This document shows positions 10,565-19,044 of a stretch of 64,000 bases of DNA, piece after piece. The stretch lies in assembly GCF_000612665.1 (NCBI RefSeq), contig NZ_HG942076.1, positions 233,745 through 297,744 of the forward strand, in the 5' to 3' direction. The stretch is from Neobacillus dielmonensis. Its GTDB lineage: Bacteria > Bacillota > Bacilli > Bacillales > Cytobacillaceae. Made by a program: the position numbers and the translations under genes. Below the pieces are notes generated by a model. That model made no database searches. It was not told where the DNA came from and worked only from the letters and a program-made list of their open reading frames with translations. Numbering within the stretch: position 1 is the stretch's first letter; each line of letters starts with the position of its first letter.

Positions 10565-11194
10565 TTAGTTTTGTGCTGCAAGAACCATTTGCCTTGCTTT
10601 TTCCGTTAGTTCTGTTAAATAGGTCTCTGTTACTGGCTTTTTGGTGTTGACCAACGAACTGCCGATTCCCAATCCAGCCGCACCAGCATCGAGATACTCT
10701 TTTATGTTGTTCAATCCTACTCCCCCGGTTGGCAATAATGGAATCTGTGGGAGCGGACCATGAATATCTTTAATAAACTGAGGACCTAGCGCGGTCGCTG
10801 GAAAGACCTTAATGATATCTCCGCCTAGCTCATACGCTGTTAAAATCTCGGTCGGAGTAAACGCGGCAGGAATACTAACCGCTCCATACCTCTTTGTTAG
10901 TTCGATCGTTTCAGCACGTAAGGTTGGCGATAAAATAAACTGTGCTCCTGCAAGCAGGGCGCTGCGAGCTGTTTCAGGATCTAACACGGTTCCTGCACCC
11001 ACTGCCATTTCATCACCAAATGCATCCGCCACCATTTCGATAGCCGACAGCGCTTTCGGTGAGTTCATGGTCATTTCTACAACGCGAATTCCACCTTCGT
11101 ATAAAGATTGAACAATTTTTAACGTATCTTCTGGCCTTGCTCCTCGAACAATGGCAATTAATTTATGATCAAGTATTTTTTGCAATGTAGTCAT
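10565..11194 (-). CDS. 2-keto-3-deoxy-6-phosphogalactonate/gluconate aldolase
   Basis: 209 residues, the normal length for the KDPG/KHG aldolase family. It splits 2-keto-3-deoxy-6-phospho-sugar acid into pyruvate and glyceraldehyde-3-phosphate through a Schiff base. Visible motifs are AIVRG at 14-18, Glu40 (VVEMT), GAGTVLDPE near 66-74, SIPAAFTPTE near 107-116, Schiff-base Lys129 in IKVFPA and the phosphate loop LPTGGV. The start follows AAGGAGGAATAGGACGA. Sitting between kinase and dehydratase it would act as DgoA; sequence alone does not separate Eda from DgoA specificity. Confidence 0.9.
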   Translation of the reverse strand: MTTLQKILDHKLIAIVRGARPEDTLKIVQSLYEGGIRVVEMTMNSPKALSAIEMVADAFGDEMAVGAGTVLDPETARSALLAGAQFILSPTLRAETIELTKRYGAVSIPAAFTPTEILTAYELGGDIIKVFPATALGPQFIKDIHGPLPQIPLLPTGGVGLNNIKEYLDAGAAGLGIGSSLVNTKKPVTETYLTELTEKARQMVLAAQN

Positions 11195-11221
11195 TCGTCC
11201 TATTCCTCCTTGCTCACTTAC

Positions 11222-12181
11222 TTAACGCTTTACTTCATCCCTTGCACCCACATCAAAAAACTGATGTAGTTCCGCTCGGTCAGGAAGCCCTTCTATATCT
11301 CCATTTACGGTACAAACCATCGCCCCAATGGCGCAACCACGCTTGACCGCTTCAGCAACTGGGAAACCATCAAGAAGCCCTGAAAGAACTCCTGCTGCAA
11401 ATCCATCACCCGCGCCAACTGGGTCGACCACAGTTTTGACTGTAAAGCCTTCTACATGTCCTTTGTCGGCCCCGGCATTAGTAGAATAATAGGCTCCTCT
11501 TTCACCAAGCTTCACGATAACGGTTTCAACACCTAGTGCATGAAAGGAGTCTGCAGCTTTCTTGTAATCTCTTGATTCAAATAAAAACTCACATTCCCCG
11601 ATGCCTGGCAAAACAATATCTGACTGCCCAGCGATCGATAATAACGTTTCTCGGGCTTCCTCCTCGGACCAAAGCTTCCTGCGAAGATTTGGGTCAAATA
11701 CGACTTTCACTCCATTTTTTCGAGCAATCGTGATCGCTTGATAGATCGTTTCTTTGCAAGAAGCGCTCAGTGCAGGTGTAATGCCAGATAGATAGAGGAA
11801 CTTTGCATTGGCTATATACTCCTGTTTTAGGAGGTCAGGACTTAGCTGACTGGCAGCTGAGTTTTTACGGTAATAGTAGATATTCACATTGTCCTGGTTC
11901 ACGATTTCTTTAAAAAAGATGCCTGTCGGCGCATTTTCATTGATCGTGACCTGACTAGTGTCTACTCCCTCGCCTCTGACTGCGGTTACAATTTGGGCGC
12001 CAAACTCATCATTTCCAAGCTGACTAATCCATCCGGTTTGATGCCCAAGTCTAGATAATCCAATGAGCGTATTGGTCTCGGCCCCTGCAATTCTAGTCGT
12101 ATACTGGTTTGAATAGCGCATTTTTCCCATCGTATTTGGGGTAAATAAAACCATTGTTTCCCCAATACTAATAACATCCAT
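11222..12181 (-). CDS. 2-keto-3-deoxy sugar-acid kinase (PfkB family)
   Basis: 319 residues from the ATG at 12181, which follows AAAGGTGAAAAC; a longer reading from 12247 would add 22 atypical residues. A ribokinase/PfkB-family protein with N-terminal ISIGETMVLFTP and the family signature DPVGAGDGFAAG near the C terminus, containing the catalytic Asp. It would phosphorylate 2-keto-3-deoxygalactonate made by the dehydratase and hand it to the adjacent aldolase. KdgK-like by sequence; the galactonate role comes from the operon. Confidence 0.9.
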   Translation of the reverse strand: MDVISIGETMVLFTPNTMGKMRYSNQYTTRIAGAETNTLIGLSRLGHQTGWISQLGNDEFGAQIVTAVRGEGVDTSQVTINENAPTGIFFKEIVNQDNVNIYYYRKNSAASQLSPDLLKQEYIANAKFLYLSGITPALSASCKETIYQAITIARKNGVKVVFDPNLRRKLWSEEEARETLLSIAGQSDIVLPGIGECEFLFESRDYKKAADSFHALGVETVIVKLGERGAYYSTNAGADKGHVEGFTVKTVVDPVGAGDGFAAGVLSGLLDGFPVAEAVKRGCAIGAMVCTVNGDIEGLPDRAELHQFFDVGARDEVKR

Positions 12182-12204
12182 GTTTTCACCTTTTTTCTGT
12201 CTAT

Positions 12205-12951
12205 TTACATAAATCCAAGGCTTTCTGAGATCTTTTTTGAGGTCCACAAAACCTTTTGAACAATCTCAGCTTGCTGCGCCAACATCCTCTCCTTGGGGCC
12301 GGCAACACTGATGGCAGCATGAATCTTTCGATCGGCGGCAAACACTGGAGCTGCCACGCAATATAATCCATCTTCATTTTCCTCATCATCAATGGTGTAC
12401 CCAATCAACGCATATTGGTAGAGTTCCTTTTCCAGTTCTTCTCGATCGGTAATCGTTTTAGCTGTAATCGGAACTAGATCAATTTCATCCAAAATTCTTG
12501 ACCGTTCTTGTGCAGGCAAATTGGCCAAAAAGGTTTTCCCCAGCCCGGTACAATACAACGGCTTACGGAAACCCGTTTGTGCCGTGGTCCGTATGGATCG
12601 CTTGCTATCAATCTTTAAAAGGTAGACTAACTCGTCTTCTGATAGCGCCGCCATAAACACCGTTTCTTGGACACTTTCCATTAGTTTTTCAAGGTAAGGC
12701 TTGGCTACAAGCGAAATATCTAAGTTTTCCAAAGCCAAGGTTCCAATATGGATCAATTTAGCCCCAAGCTTATATTTTTTCATCGGGTCTAAACTTAAAT
12801 AACCTGACGCAGAAAGTGTGGCTACTAGATTTGATGTACTGCTTTGTGGAAATGATAGATTTTCACTGATTTCTTTAATCGTCAACCCATGTGGATTGTT
12901 GGATAACAATTCAAATATTTGAAGAACACGCTCAGCCGATTTTACCGACAT
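12205..12951 (-). CDS. IclR-family transcriptional regulator of the galactonate operon
   Basis: 248 residues, standard IclR length. A winged helix-turn-helix spans about residues 5-65 (SAERVLQIFELL, PQSSTSNLVATL), followed by the IclR effector domain. It is the first gene of the operon, 23 bases before the kinase start. Two palindromes directly upstream (12975-13010) are likely autoregulatory operators. Family members usually repress sugar-acid genes until the ketodeoxy intermediate appears; that mode is inferred here. Confidence 0.9.
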   Translation of the reverse strand: MSVKSAERVLQIFELLSNNPHGLTIKEISENLSFPQSSTSNLVATLSASGYLSLDPMKKYKLGAKLIHIGTLALENLDISLVAKPYLEKLMESVQETVFMAALSEDELVYLLKIDSKRSIRTTAQTGFRKPLYCTGLGKTFLANLPAQERSRILDEIDLVPITAKTITDREELEKELYQYALIGYTIDDEENEDGLYCVAAPVFAADRKIHAAISVAGPKERMLAQQAEIVQKVLWTSKKISESLGFM

Positions 12952-12974
12952 CCTATTCCTCCTAGCGTTATCTT

Positions 12975-13010
12975 AAATCACATATGTGATTTAGAATCTC
13001 ATATGTGATT
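12975..13010 (-). promoter_or_regulatory. Double palindromic operator (IclR-type)
   Basis: A perfect 18-bp palindrome AAATCACATATGTGATTT (12975-12992) is followed by an imperfect copy AATCTCATATGTGATT (12995-13010). The centres are 19 bp apart, and the pair lies 24 bases before the IclR gene start. Position and tandem arrangement fit a dimer-of-dimers binding site. Confidence 0.7.
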
Positions 13011-13094
13011 TTCACAGGCACATAATATCACCATGACCTCAGCACGTCAACAACTATTTAAATCGTTTTCAAAAAAAACCTACAGAGCGCCAAG

Positions 13095-13481
13095 GGGACG
13101 GTTCTTCTGGCATCCATTCGAGGGAAATGCTGGGAGCCGCGGGAGCCATTGGGACGGTTCTCATGGTGCCCCCAGGAACGTTTCTCACATTTATATGCCG
13201 CGGATCTGTCTCCATAATTTGAAGTATATCTATTTGTTATGGCAATTGATAAATTACTAGCTTTGTCGCACAAACGAAACGGTTTAGTTAATTCACCTAT
13301 GTAGAACTTTTTATAAGAAAGGTATTATGGAGAAACGCCGTGCAAATTTATATATCATTGTGACAAGCGTATAAAGCAAAAATTGGTGGGTATGAGTCCG
13401 GTACAATACCGGTTCCATACCCACCAATTGGCTGTATAAAATAAAGCTCTAACTTTCAGGGGGTCCCATCAGAACCGTCCC
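13095..13481. repeat. GGGACGGTTCT elements x3 in a 517-base gap
   Basis: Cores at 13095-13105 (+), 13151-13161 (+) and 13471-13481 (-). The second has the extended form in which the core is followed by CATGGTGCCCCC, AACGTTTC and ATATGCC; this tail recurs at 32716, 38354, 43276 and 54342. The third lies inside the end of the epimerase gene. Apart from the hairpin at 13381-13429 nothing else is seen in this gap. Confidence 0.8.
13381..13429 (-). terminator. Strong two-part hairpin terminator
   Basis: 14-bp perfect stem AATTGGTGGGTATG/CATACCCACCAATT enclosing a second 6-bp stem CCGGTA/TACCGG. On the minus strand the stem ends in a TTTTT run, about 40 bases after the epimerase stop. Confidence 0.8.
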
Positions 13482-14629
13482 CTTGGTTCCCTGAAATCTT
13501 GTGGCCTGTCCTTGTGGTATCCAAAATAATAAAGAATGGCATCTACGATCCTTCTTGAAGCCTTCCCATCGCCGTATGGATTTGAGGCTTTGGCCATTAA
13601 ATCATGATAATTTTTATTCGATAATAGCTCATCTGCCAGATTAAAAATGTTCGCTTCATCTGTACCTGCTAACCTAAGAGTTCCGGCTGCAACTCCCTCT
13701 GGTCGTTCGGTTGTATCTCTTAGTACCAGCACCGGAACCCCTAATGATGGTGCTTCTTCTTGAACACCGCCTGAATCAGTAAGGATTAAATAGGCTCTAG
13801 AGGCGAAGTTATGGAAGTCGATAACATCTAAAGGTTCTATTAAGTGAATTCGCTCATTTCCTCCAAGAAGCCTTTCTGCTGCCTCACGTATAATTGGGTT
13901 CAAATGAACCGGATAAACCACCTGAAGGTCCTCATGTTTTTCAACAAGGCGTTTCACAGCATGGAACATATTTTCCATTGGTTTACCCAAATTCTCTCGT
14001 CTGTGCGCTGTCATTAGTAAGAGCCTGTCGGAACCTACTTGGTCTAATACAGGGTGGGTAAAATAATTCTTTACAGTCGTCTTCAATGCATCGATCGCTG
14101 TATTACCCGTAATATATATGGACTCTTCCCTCTTATTTTCTGATAAGAGGTTCTCTTTCGACTGTAACGTTGGAGCAAAGTGAAGATCGGCAAGAACTCC
14201 TGTTAGCTGCCTATTGATTTCTTCCGGGTAAGGTGAATACTTATTTCTCGTACGCAACCCCGCCTCCACATGCCCAATGGGAATGGAGTGATAAAAAGCG
14301 GCAAGACTTGCCACAAAAGAAGTAGTAGTATCCCCATGTACTAATACCATGTCAGGCTTGGCATCCTCGTATACTTTATTTAATCCATCCAAACTCCGGG
14401 CTGTTACATCAAATAGCGATTGCCGTTCATTCATGATGTTTAAATCATAATCTGGGGTAATGTCAAATATATCTAAAACTTGGTCAAGCATTTCACGATG
14501 TTGAGCGGTAACAGCTACAATTGATTCAATCTTATCATTAAATTTATCTAATTCTTTTATCAATGGTGCCATCTTGATTGCCTCTGGTCTCGTGCCAAAA
14601 ACGCTGACAATCTTCAATCTTTTTTCCAT
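13469..14629 (-). CDS. mnaA: UDP-N-acetylglucosamine 2-epimerase (non-hydrolysing)
   Basis: 386 residues from the ATG at 14629 (AGGAG 7 bases upstream). Interconverts UDP-GlcNAc and UDP-ManNAc in the cytoplasm, supplying teichoic-acid linkage units and exopolysaccharides. Hallmarks are FGTRPEAIKMAPL at 11-23, HVEAGLRT, MTAHRREN and TDSGGVQEEAPSLGVPVL near the C terminus. No polysaccharide cluster surrounds it. The end is odd: the last codons (EPRGRF and the stop) lie inside a GGGACGGTTCT element, so the native C terminus appears replaced by element sequence. Core function should survive because the change is after the last conserved motif. Confidence 0.92.
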   Translation of the reverse strand: MEKRLKIVSVFGTRPEAIKMAPLIKELDKFNDKIESIVAVTAQHREMLDQVLDIFDITPDYDLNIMNERQSLFDVTARSLDGLNKVYEDAKPDMVLVHGDTTTSFVASLAAFYHSIPIGHVEAGLRTRNKYSPYPEEINRQLTGVLADLHFAPTLQSKENLLSENKREESIYITGNTAIDALKTTVKNYFTHPVLDQVGSDRLLLMTAHRRENLGKPMENMFHAVKRLVEKHEDLQVVYPVHLNPIIREAAERLLGGNERIHLIEPLDVIDFHNFASRAYLILTDSGGVQEEAPSLGVPVLVLRDTTERPEGVAAGTLRLAGTDEANIFNLADELLSNKNYHDLMAKASNPYGDGKASRRIVDAILYYFGYHKDRPQDFREPRGRF

Positions 14630-14911
14630 ATCGATGCTCCTAAAGCCATTATTACTAATCTTCAAATGACAAATATCTACAATAGTTTATCACATTAACT
14701 ACTAATTAAACGTTTATTTATAAATCATAACTTTGCTAATTCTGCTGCTTCGATTCCCTTTCACAGCTAAAAATTTTGTCAGTTAAACAAATGTTTGTTT
14801 AAAATGGTTAGTGGATTCGATAGGACGGAATTCCCCTCCAGAAAATAGATAAAAGTTTGTCGGCTATGGTAAAAGTGGACCAGTAGAACCGTCCCCCTGG
14901 TTCCCCTGGTT
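14630..14911. repeat. Gap with AAACGTTT palindromes and one GGGACGGTTCT element
   Basis: Contains TTAAACGTTTATTTA near 14706-14720, the near-palindrome TTAAACAAATGTTTGTTTAA at 14783-14802, and an element core at 14885-14895 (-) with a CTGGTTCCC tandem extension running into the stop codon of the next gene. Confidence 0.6.
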
Positions 14912-15118
14912 CTACTTACGTACCGGTGCTTGTAATGGGACGGCAAATTCTAAGGGAGCACCTAAAGGAACTAATGCAGTTCCAACTGTCGTATATCCAA
15001 CCGGAGTAACTCGTTGGGCTTTGGCTGCCCCACTACCAATTTGAAAAACTCCAGAATTGGTTATCTGTCCAATTTTCAACACATTGATGTCAAATGCTTG
15101 TTTAAAATGTTGATTCAT
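14912..15118 (-). CDS. Small GerP-like spore germination protein
   Basis: 68 residues from the ATG at 15118, supported by GAGGTG 6 bases upstream. The pattern ...INVLKIGQITNSGVFQIGSG resembles GerPB and related GerPA/GerPF proteins, small spore-coat proteins that help germinants through the coat; the Pro/Ala/Val-rich tail is also typical. It stands alone rather than in a gerP operon, but single copies are common in Bacillaceae. The stop codon TAG abuts a GGGACGGTTCT element. The assignment rests on a short motif, so subtype is uncertain. Confidence 0.55.
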   Translation of the reverse strand: MNQHFKQAFDINVLKIGQITNSGVFQIGSGAAKAQRVTPVGYTTVGTALVPLGAPLEFAVPLQAPVRK

Positions 15119-15172
15119 TTCAGTCACCTCAAAATACAATATGCCCAAGAGTTCGTTTGGGTTCCATGGGAG

Positions 15173-15303
15173 TTCCACGGGGTTCCACGGGGTTCCACGG
15201 GGACGGTTCTCTTGGCTCTATTGCCATTGAAGAAGCCATCTCTATGACCCCAACTTTGATTTTCAGTACATCAAAAGTCAATCGTATAAATACGCCAGCA
15301 ACT
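15173..15303 (+). repeat. GGGACGGTTCT element with 9-bp tandem expansion and duplicated flank
   Basis: Three tandem GTTCCACGG units (about 15172-15199) run into a core at 15200-15210. The following bases to about 15303 are a diverged copy of 32790-32880. The rest of this 365-base gap up to the esterase contains only the regulatory sites listed separately. Confidence 0.7.
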
Positions 15304-15411
15304 TGGAAACTGTCTATCCTTCAAAATACAGTGACTCTAAAAATCACTGATTTTTGAACAAGATTACCTGAAATATACAATTCTAAATATTTGGACTATA
15401 TGTAAAATAAT

Positions 15412-15429
15412 AATGTAAACGTTTTCCAG
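15412..15429 (+). promoter_or_regulatory. CcpA cre box upstream of esterase
   Basis: AATGTAAACGTTTTCCAG matches the cre consensus WTGNAARCGNWWWCA at all but one position and lies about 55 bases before the esterase start, as expected for carbon catabolite repression of a plant-polysaccharide enzyme. Confidence 0.6.
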
Positions 15430-15431
15430 AC

Positions 15432-15454
15432 TTGGAAGGTTAATGCCCTTCCAA
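15432..15454 (+). promoter_or_regulatory. Perfect inverted repeat upstream of esterase
   Basis: TTGGAAGG-N7-CCTTCCAA lies 30 bases before the start codon and 3 bases after the cre box. It could be a specific regulator's operator or an RNA hairpin in the leader; no T-run follows, so it is not a standard terminator. Confidence 0.5.
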
Positions 15455-15483
15455 TCAGGAAAAAAAGATATAAGGAGGAAAAG

Positions 15484-16662
15484 ATGAAAAAAGGAGTCTT
15501 GTTAAAAGGATTAAGTATGTTGCTGTTAATAGTGGTGTTATTTAACGGATGGGGGCATATACCTGTGCACGCAGAGCCCCCCCACTACAAGTTTGATTTT
15601 GGTAATGGAGAAGTTGAAAAAGGATATATTGGTGTTAGCGCATCGGATAAATATGATGAAAAGAAACGTTACGGCTTTAATACTCCTGAAAACATGACCA
15701 ATGTTCCGGCATCTGGAACAGGTGTAGCGAGCGATGCGGTTCGATTTCTTACGTTTGGCACAAAAAGTGAGAACACATTCAATGTCGACCTCCCAAATGG
15801 CTTGTACGAAGTAAAAGTCACATTGGGAAATACCGCAAGAGCAAGCATTGCCGCAGAGGGCGTTTTCCAAGTGATGAATATGACGGGTAATGGTGCAACC
15901 GATTCCTTCCAGATTCCTATCACAGACGGCCAATTAAACTTGCTTGTAACAGAAGGCAAAGCTGGAACAGCCTTTACATTAAGTGCATTGGAAATCAAAA
16001 AACTCTCACGCCACCCGGTAACGAACAGAACAATTTATATTGGCGGTGACTCAACCGTTTGCAACTATTATCCTTTGGATACAAGTGAGCAGGCTGGATG
16101 GGGGCAATTGCTTCCTAAATTTGTTGATACTGAAGAGTTTCAAGTCAGAAATATGGCCACAGGCGGGCAGTTCGCAAGAGGTTTTAGGGATGATGGACAG
16201 CTTGAAGCCATATTAAAATATATCAAACCAGGAGACTATTTTATCCTGCAATTTGGCATCAATGATACGGCCGCCAAGAACAGTACAACCGAGGAACAAT
16301 TTAAAGAGATTATGCGGGATATGATCCAGCAGGTAAAAGCAAAGGGAGCCACCGTCGTATTGTCCGCTCCACAAGGAAAGGCGATTGATTTTAACGAGCA
16401 GGGCGTGCATTCCTCTGTGGACAGATGGTACCGCCATTCCACTGTAGCCTTGGCACAGGAGGAAAATGTCCCGTTGGTCGACCTTAATGTCCTAAGTTCA
16501 GCTTATTTTACTTCCATTGGCCCGGAAGCTACGCTTGAGCACTTTATGCCTGACACATTGCATCCAAACCGAAAAGGAGCAACCGAACTTGCTAGAATGG
16601 TTGCGGAAGAATTAGCGAAACTAGGGCTGGATGGTTTTACAGAGGAAAGCCAGAACAAATAG
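15484..16662 (+). CDS. Secreted rhamnogalacturonan-type acetylesterase (SGNH/GDSL, CE12-like)
   Basis: 392 residues with an N-terminal signal peptide (hydrophobic 9-25, cut probably after HAEA-like residues near 31). Residues about 35-175 form a beta-rich domain beginning KFDFG, as in the galactose-binding-like N-terminal module of CE12 enzymes. The SGNH domain follows: nucleophile Ser190 (GGDSTV), Gly227 region (MATGG), Asn260 (FGIND) and the Asp357/His360 pair (DTLHPN). It would remove acetyl groups from pectic polysaccharide outside the cell. Start supported by AAGGAGGAAAAG. A cre box and inverted repeat lie upstream and a terminator at 16694-16734. YesT/RhgT-like by family; exact substrate inferred. 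Confidence 0.85.
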   Translation: MKKGVLLKGLSMLLLIVVLFNGWGHIPVHAEPPHYKFDFGNGEVEKGYIGVSASDKYDEKKRYGFNTPENMTNVPASGTGVASDAVRFLTFGTKSENTFNVDLPNGLYEVKVTLGNTARASIAAEGVFQVMNMTGNGATDSFQIPITDGQLNLLVTEGKAGTAFTLSALEIKKLSRHPVTNRTIYIGGDSTVCNYYPLDTSEQAGWGQLLPKFVDTEEFQVRNMATGGQFARGFRDDGQLEAILKYIKPGDYFILQFGINDTAAKNSTTEEQFKEIMRDMIQQVKAKGATVVLSAPQGKAIDFNEQGVHSSVDRWYRHSTVALAQEENVPLVDLNVLSSAYFTSIGPEATLEHFMPDTLHPNRKGATELARMVAEELAKLGLDGFTEESQNK

Positions 16663-16693
16663 TGACGCAGCACGGGGATTGACGCGATAAAGC

Positions 16694-16734
16694 AAAGGGA
16701 ATCGACCCAATTTATTTGGTTGATTCCCTTTTTT
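16694..16734 (+). terminator. Rho-independent terminator after esterase
   Basis: Stem AAAGGGAATC/GATTCCCTTT extended by a partial CCCAA/TTGG pairing and followed by TTTTTT, 32 bases after the stop. Confidence 0.8.
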
Positions 16735-16741
16735 ATACCAC

Positions 16742-16984
16742 AGGACGGCTCTCATGGTTTTATTGCCACCGAAAGTCCCTACTGCACTCATCACAACGTA
16801 AACTTTTAAGCCAGTAGAACCGTCCCCCTGGCTATCTCTAGCACCGGCAAGCTGATCGCGGCAAAAATAATAAAGCAAGATTGTGGTCAGCAATGTCGTG
16901 GAATGTAAATTAGCTTAAAATAGAAAAACGAGAGGCTGGTCACAGAAACTAGCCTCTCTTGTTATAAGCCATGAGAACCGTCCC
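16742..16984. repeat. GGGACGGTTCT elements x3 plus hairpin
   Basis: Cores at 16742-16752 (+, degenerate), 16816-16826 (-) and 16974-16984 (-). A hairpin GAGAGGCT/AGCCTCTC at 16930-16958 sits between them and could terminate the minus-strand operon that ends at 17059. No gene is seen in 16663-17058. Confidence 0.75.
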
Positions 16985-17058
16985 CCTGGTCCCCAAACAA
17001 GCAGTGAGGATTTGAAAAACACCCTCACAGCCTGCAGCTAAAAAACTCGTTCCATCTT

Positions 17059-17997
17059 TTATTGTGTGATTAATTCAGTAGCTGTTTCTTTCTCCAATAG
17101 GTGCTTTTTAAACCAATTAAGCGCAGCCGGTGCGGAGTGAGATAATCCCGGGTTTGTATAGGCGTCAAAATGGCCGCCTGGTATAATCTTGAGCTGTTTC
17201 GGCTCTCTCGCTCTTTGGAAGGCTTCAACAGCTAAATCGGTCGGAGTCAACTCGTCATTCTCCGCCACAACCATCAATAAAGGTGTAGGAGAAATTAGTT
17301 CAATTAAACCAGCTGGGTTGTAAGCCAAAAAGGCTTCCATCGTTTCAAGCGTTACCTCATTCCTCCAATTAGGGGCAATCGTCCCGCCCGTTGAGATGAA
17401 CCATTCATACGAATCCGGTGTTGGCAGCGCACTTGGTTGACCTTCCGGAGCAACAACGGCTACATGTTGAACTTCTCCTCCGTTGTACCTTGCCCTTCTA
17501 TACTCATTTAAATCTTTAATGAAATTGTTCAAGACATCCGGCCTCATTAATCGTTGCGCATTTTTAAAGCCATGAACCAGCGGCACTTGAGCAACCACAG
17601 CTTTTACCCGTCGATCGACTGCAGCCAAATGCAAGACATGGCCACCGCTGTAAGAAGATCCCCAGATACCGATACGTTCCTCATCAACTTCAGGGTGCTG
17701 AGAAATCCAAGTAATCGCATTTCGATAATCCTTATGCTGCTCTTCCGGAATGACATGCTGGCGGGGTTCACCTTCCCCTTCCCCGGTGAAACGATAATCA
17801 AACACCAAAACCACAAAACCTGCATCCGCGAACCTTTCTGCAAAATTAGGCAAATGCATTTCCTTTACCGCACTAAAACCGTGGGCCATGACAATCGCTG
17901 GCTTTTTCTGCCCTGTTTCTCCCTCTGGAAGATAGAGCCACCCTTTACAATTTAGTCCTTCACTTTTAAAAGTAACATCTGATCTGATATGAGCCAT
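17059..17997 (-). CDS. Alpha/beta hydrolase (dienelactone-hydrolase / CocE-like)
   Basis: 312 residues from the ATG at 17997 (AAGGGAGGAATTAAAA just before); the upstream in-frame GTG would overlap the preceding gene. Features include an oxyanion loop MAHGFSAVKEMHLP, nucleophile elbow WGSSYSGGH with Ser in S-Y-S-G, acid ENDELTP and base GGHFDAY. Substrate unknown. The gene follows the SDR dehydrogenase by 17 bases, so both are transcribed from the sigma-54 promoter at 18907-18923. Together they could oxidise and hydrolyse a small ester, lactone or diketone; that is inference. Confidence 0.8.
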   Translation of the reverse strand: MAHIRSDVTFKSEGLNCKGWLYLPEGETGQKKPAIVMAHGFSAVKEMHLPNFAERFADAGFVVLVFDYRFTGEGEGEPRQHVIPEEQHKDYRNAITWISQHPEVDEERIGIWGSSYSGGHVLHLAAVDRRVKAVVAQVPLVHGFKNAQRLMRPDVLNNFIKDLNEYRRARYNGGEVQHVAVVAPEGQPSALPTPDSYEWFISTGGTIAPNWRNEVTLETMEAFLAYNPAGLIELISPTPLLMVVAENDELTPTDLAVEAFQRAREPKQLKIIPGGHFDAYTNPGLSHSAPAALNWFKKHLLEKETATELITQ

Positions 17998-18014
17998 TTT
18001 TAATTCCTCCCTTT

Positions 18015-18821
18015 TTATCGTGCGGTAAATCCGCCGTCTACTACTAGTGATGATCCTGTCACCCAACGAGATTCATCGGATGCCAAAAATAACGCAGCGT
18101 ACGCCACATCCTGTGCATTTCCTAAATGCGGCCATGGAGATTGGTCGTGAAGTCCTTTATTAAGCTCCTCATCCTCTAAAAATGGCCGGACCATGGCTGT
18201 TTCTAAGAATCCTGGGCAAATCGCGTTGATATTGATTCGTTCTGGCGCATAATCAACCGCCAGTTGTTTAGTTAAATTCACAACCGCTCCTTTTGACGTA
18301 CAATAACCTGGTTCTTGGGCGAGTCCAACCAGGCCCCCAATAGAAGCAATGTTAATGACTTTTCCTCTTGATCCCGATGAAGCACTTGCATTTTGTTCTA
18401 ACATTTGGGTAATAGCAGATTTACACCCTAACCAAACACCTTTCGTATTGACGGCCATCGTTAAGTCGAAGGCTTCCTCTGTTTCCTCAACAATTCCATT
18501 TAAACCCGTAAAGATGCCAGCATTATTGACCATAATATCTAAGCGTCCAAATTCCGAAACAGCCAGATCGACAAGAGCCTGAACATCCTTTGCTTTGGTT
18601 ACATCTGCTTTTAAAAAGAGAGCTTGTCCACCTTCCTGCCGAATCAGCTCATCTGTATCTATATCAATGCTTTCATCGTATCCGCCTTGCCGTGCGGACT
18701 TTTGAAGGTCACTACAAATCACCTTTGCTCCCTCTCTTGCAAACGTAAGGGCAATCGCCCGACCATTGCCTGAACTGGAACCTGTTACAATCGCAATTTT
18801 GCCATCCAACCTTTTTGCCAT
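18015..18821 (-). CDS. Short-chain dehydrogenase/reductase (SDR)
   Basis: 268 residues. Classical SDR motifs: cofactor loop TGSSSGNG at 13-20, NNAG near 97, catalytic Ser in INIASIGG, Tyr-x3-Lys in GYCTSKGA, and a PGF turn. The start follows GGGAGAGTGCTAGA. First gene of a two-gene operon with the hydrolase, controlled by a sigma-54 promoter and probably by the activator encoded next door. An NAD(P)-linked alcohol or ketone is the likely substrate type; the exact one cannot be read from sequence. Confidence 0.88.
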   Translation of the reverse strand: MAKRLDGKIAIVTGSSSGNGRAIALTFAREGAKVICSDLQKSARQGGYDESIDIDTDELIRQEGGQALFLKADVTKAKDVQALVDLAVSEFGRLDIMVNNAGIFTGLNGIVEETEEAFDLTMAVNTKGVWLGCKSAITQMLEQNASASSGSRGKVINIASIGGLVGLAQEPGYCTSKGAVVNLTKQLAVDYAPERININAICPGFLETAMVRPFLEDEELNKGLHDQSPWPHLGNAQDVAYAALFLASDESRWVTGSSLVVDGGFTAR

Positions 18822-18906
18822 TCTAGCACTCTCCCTTTACCTTCTTTATTGGTATTGAATAACTTTTCCCTTCAACTCCTCTCTTTTTTACCTCACCTTA
18901 CATATA

Positions 18907-18923
18907 TGCAAGTACCGTGCCAA
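18907..18923 (-). promoter_or_regulatory. Sigma-54 promoter (-24/-12)
   Basis: On the minus strand TTGGCAC-N5-TTGCA gives the -24/-12 elements with exact spacing, about 85 bases before the SDR start. This matches the SigL consensus. Confidence 0.85.
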
Positions 18924-18971
18924 CTTAATAGATAGTGATATTTCTAGTTTTTTTTTCAAACAAGTGTCTCA

Positions 18972-18994
18972 CCTGAGACAATGGCTGTCTCAGG
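18972..18994 (-). promoter_or_regulatory. Enhancer palindrome for sigma-54 activator
   Basis: Perfect inverted repeat CCTGAGACA-N5-TGTCTCAGG about 50 bases upstream of the -24 element, the place where an AcoR-type activator would bind. Partial outer copies (GTCTC/GAGAC) flank it. Confidence 0.75.
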
Positions 18995-19009
18995 TCTCAC
19001 ATAAAAAAA

Positions 19010-19038
19010 GCTTAGTAGGCAGTTCATACCTACTAAGC
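19010..19038 (-). terminator. Terminator of the sigma-54 activator gene
   Basis: Perfect 10-bp stem GCTTAGTAGG/CCTACTAAGC; on the minus strand it is followed by TTTTTTT. It lies within 40 bases of the activator stop. Confidence 0.85.
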
Positions 19039-19044
19039 CCTATC

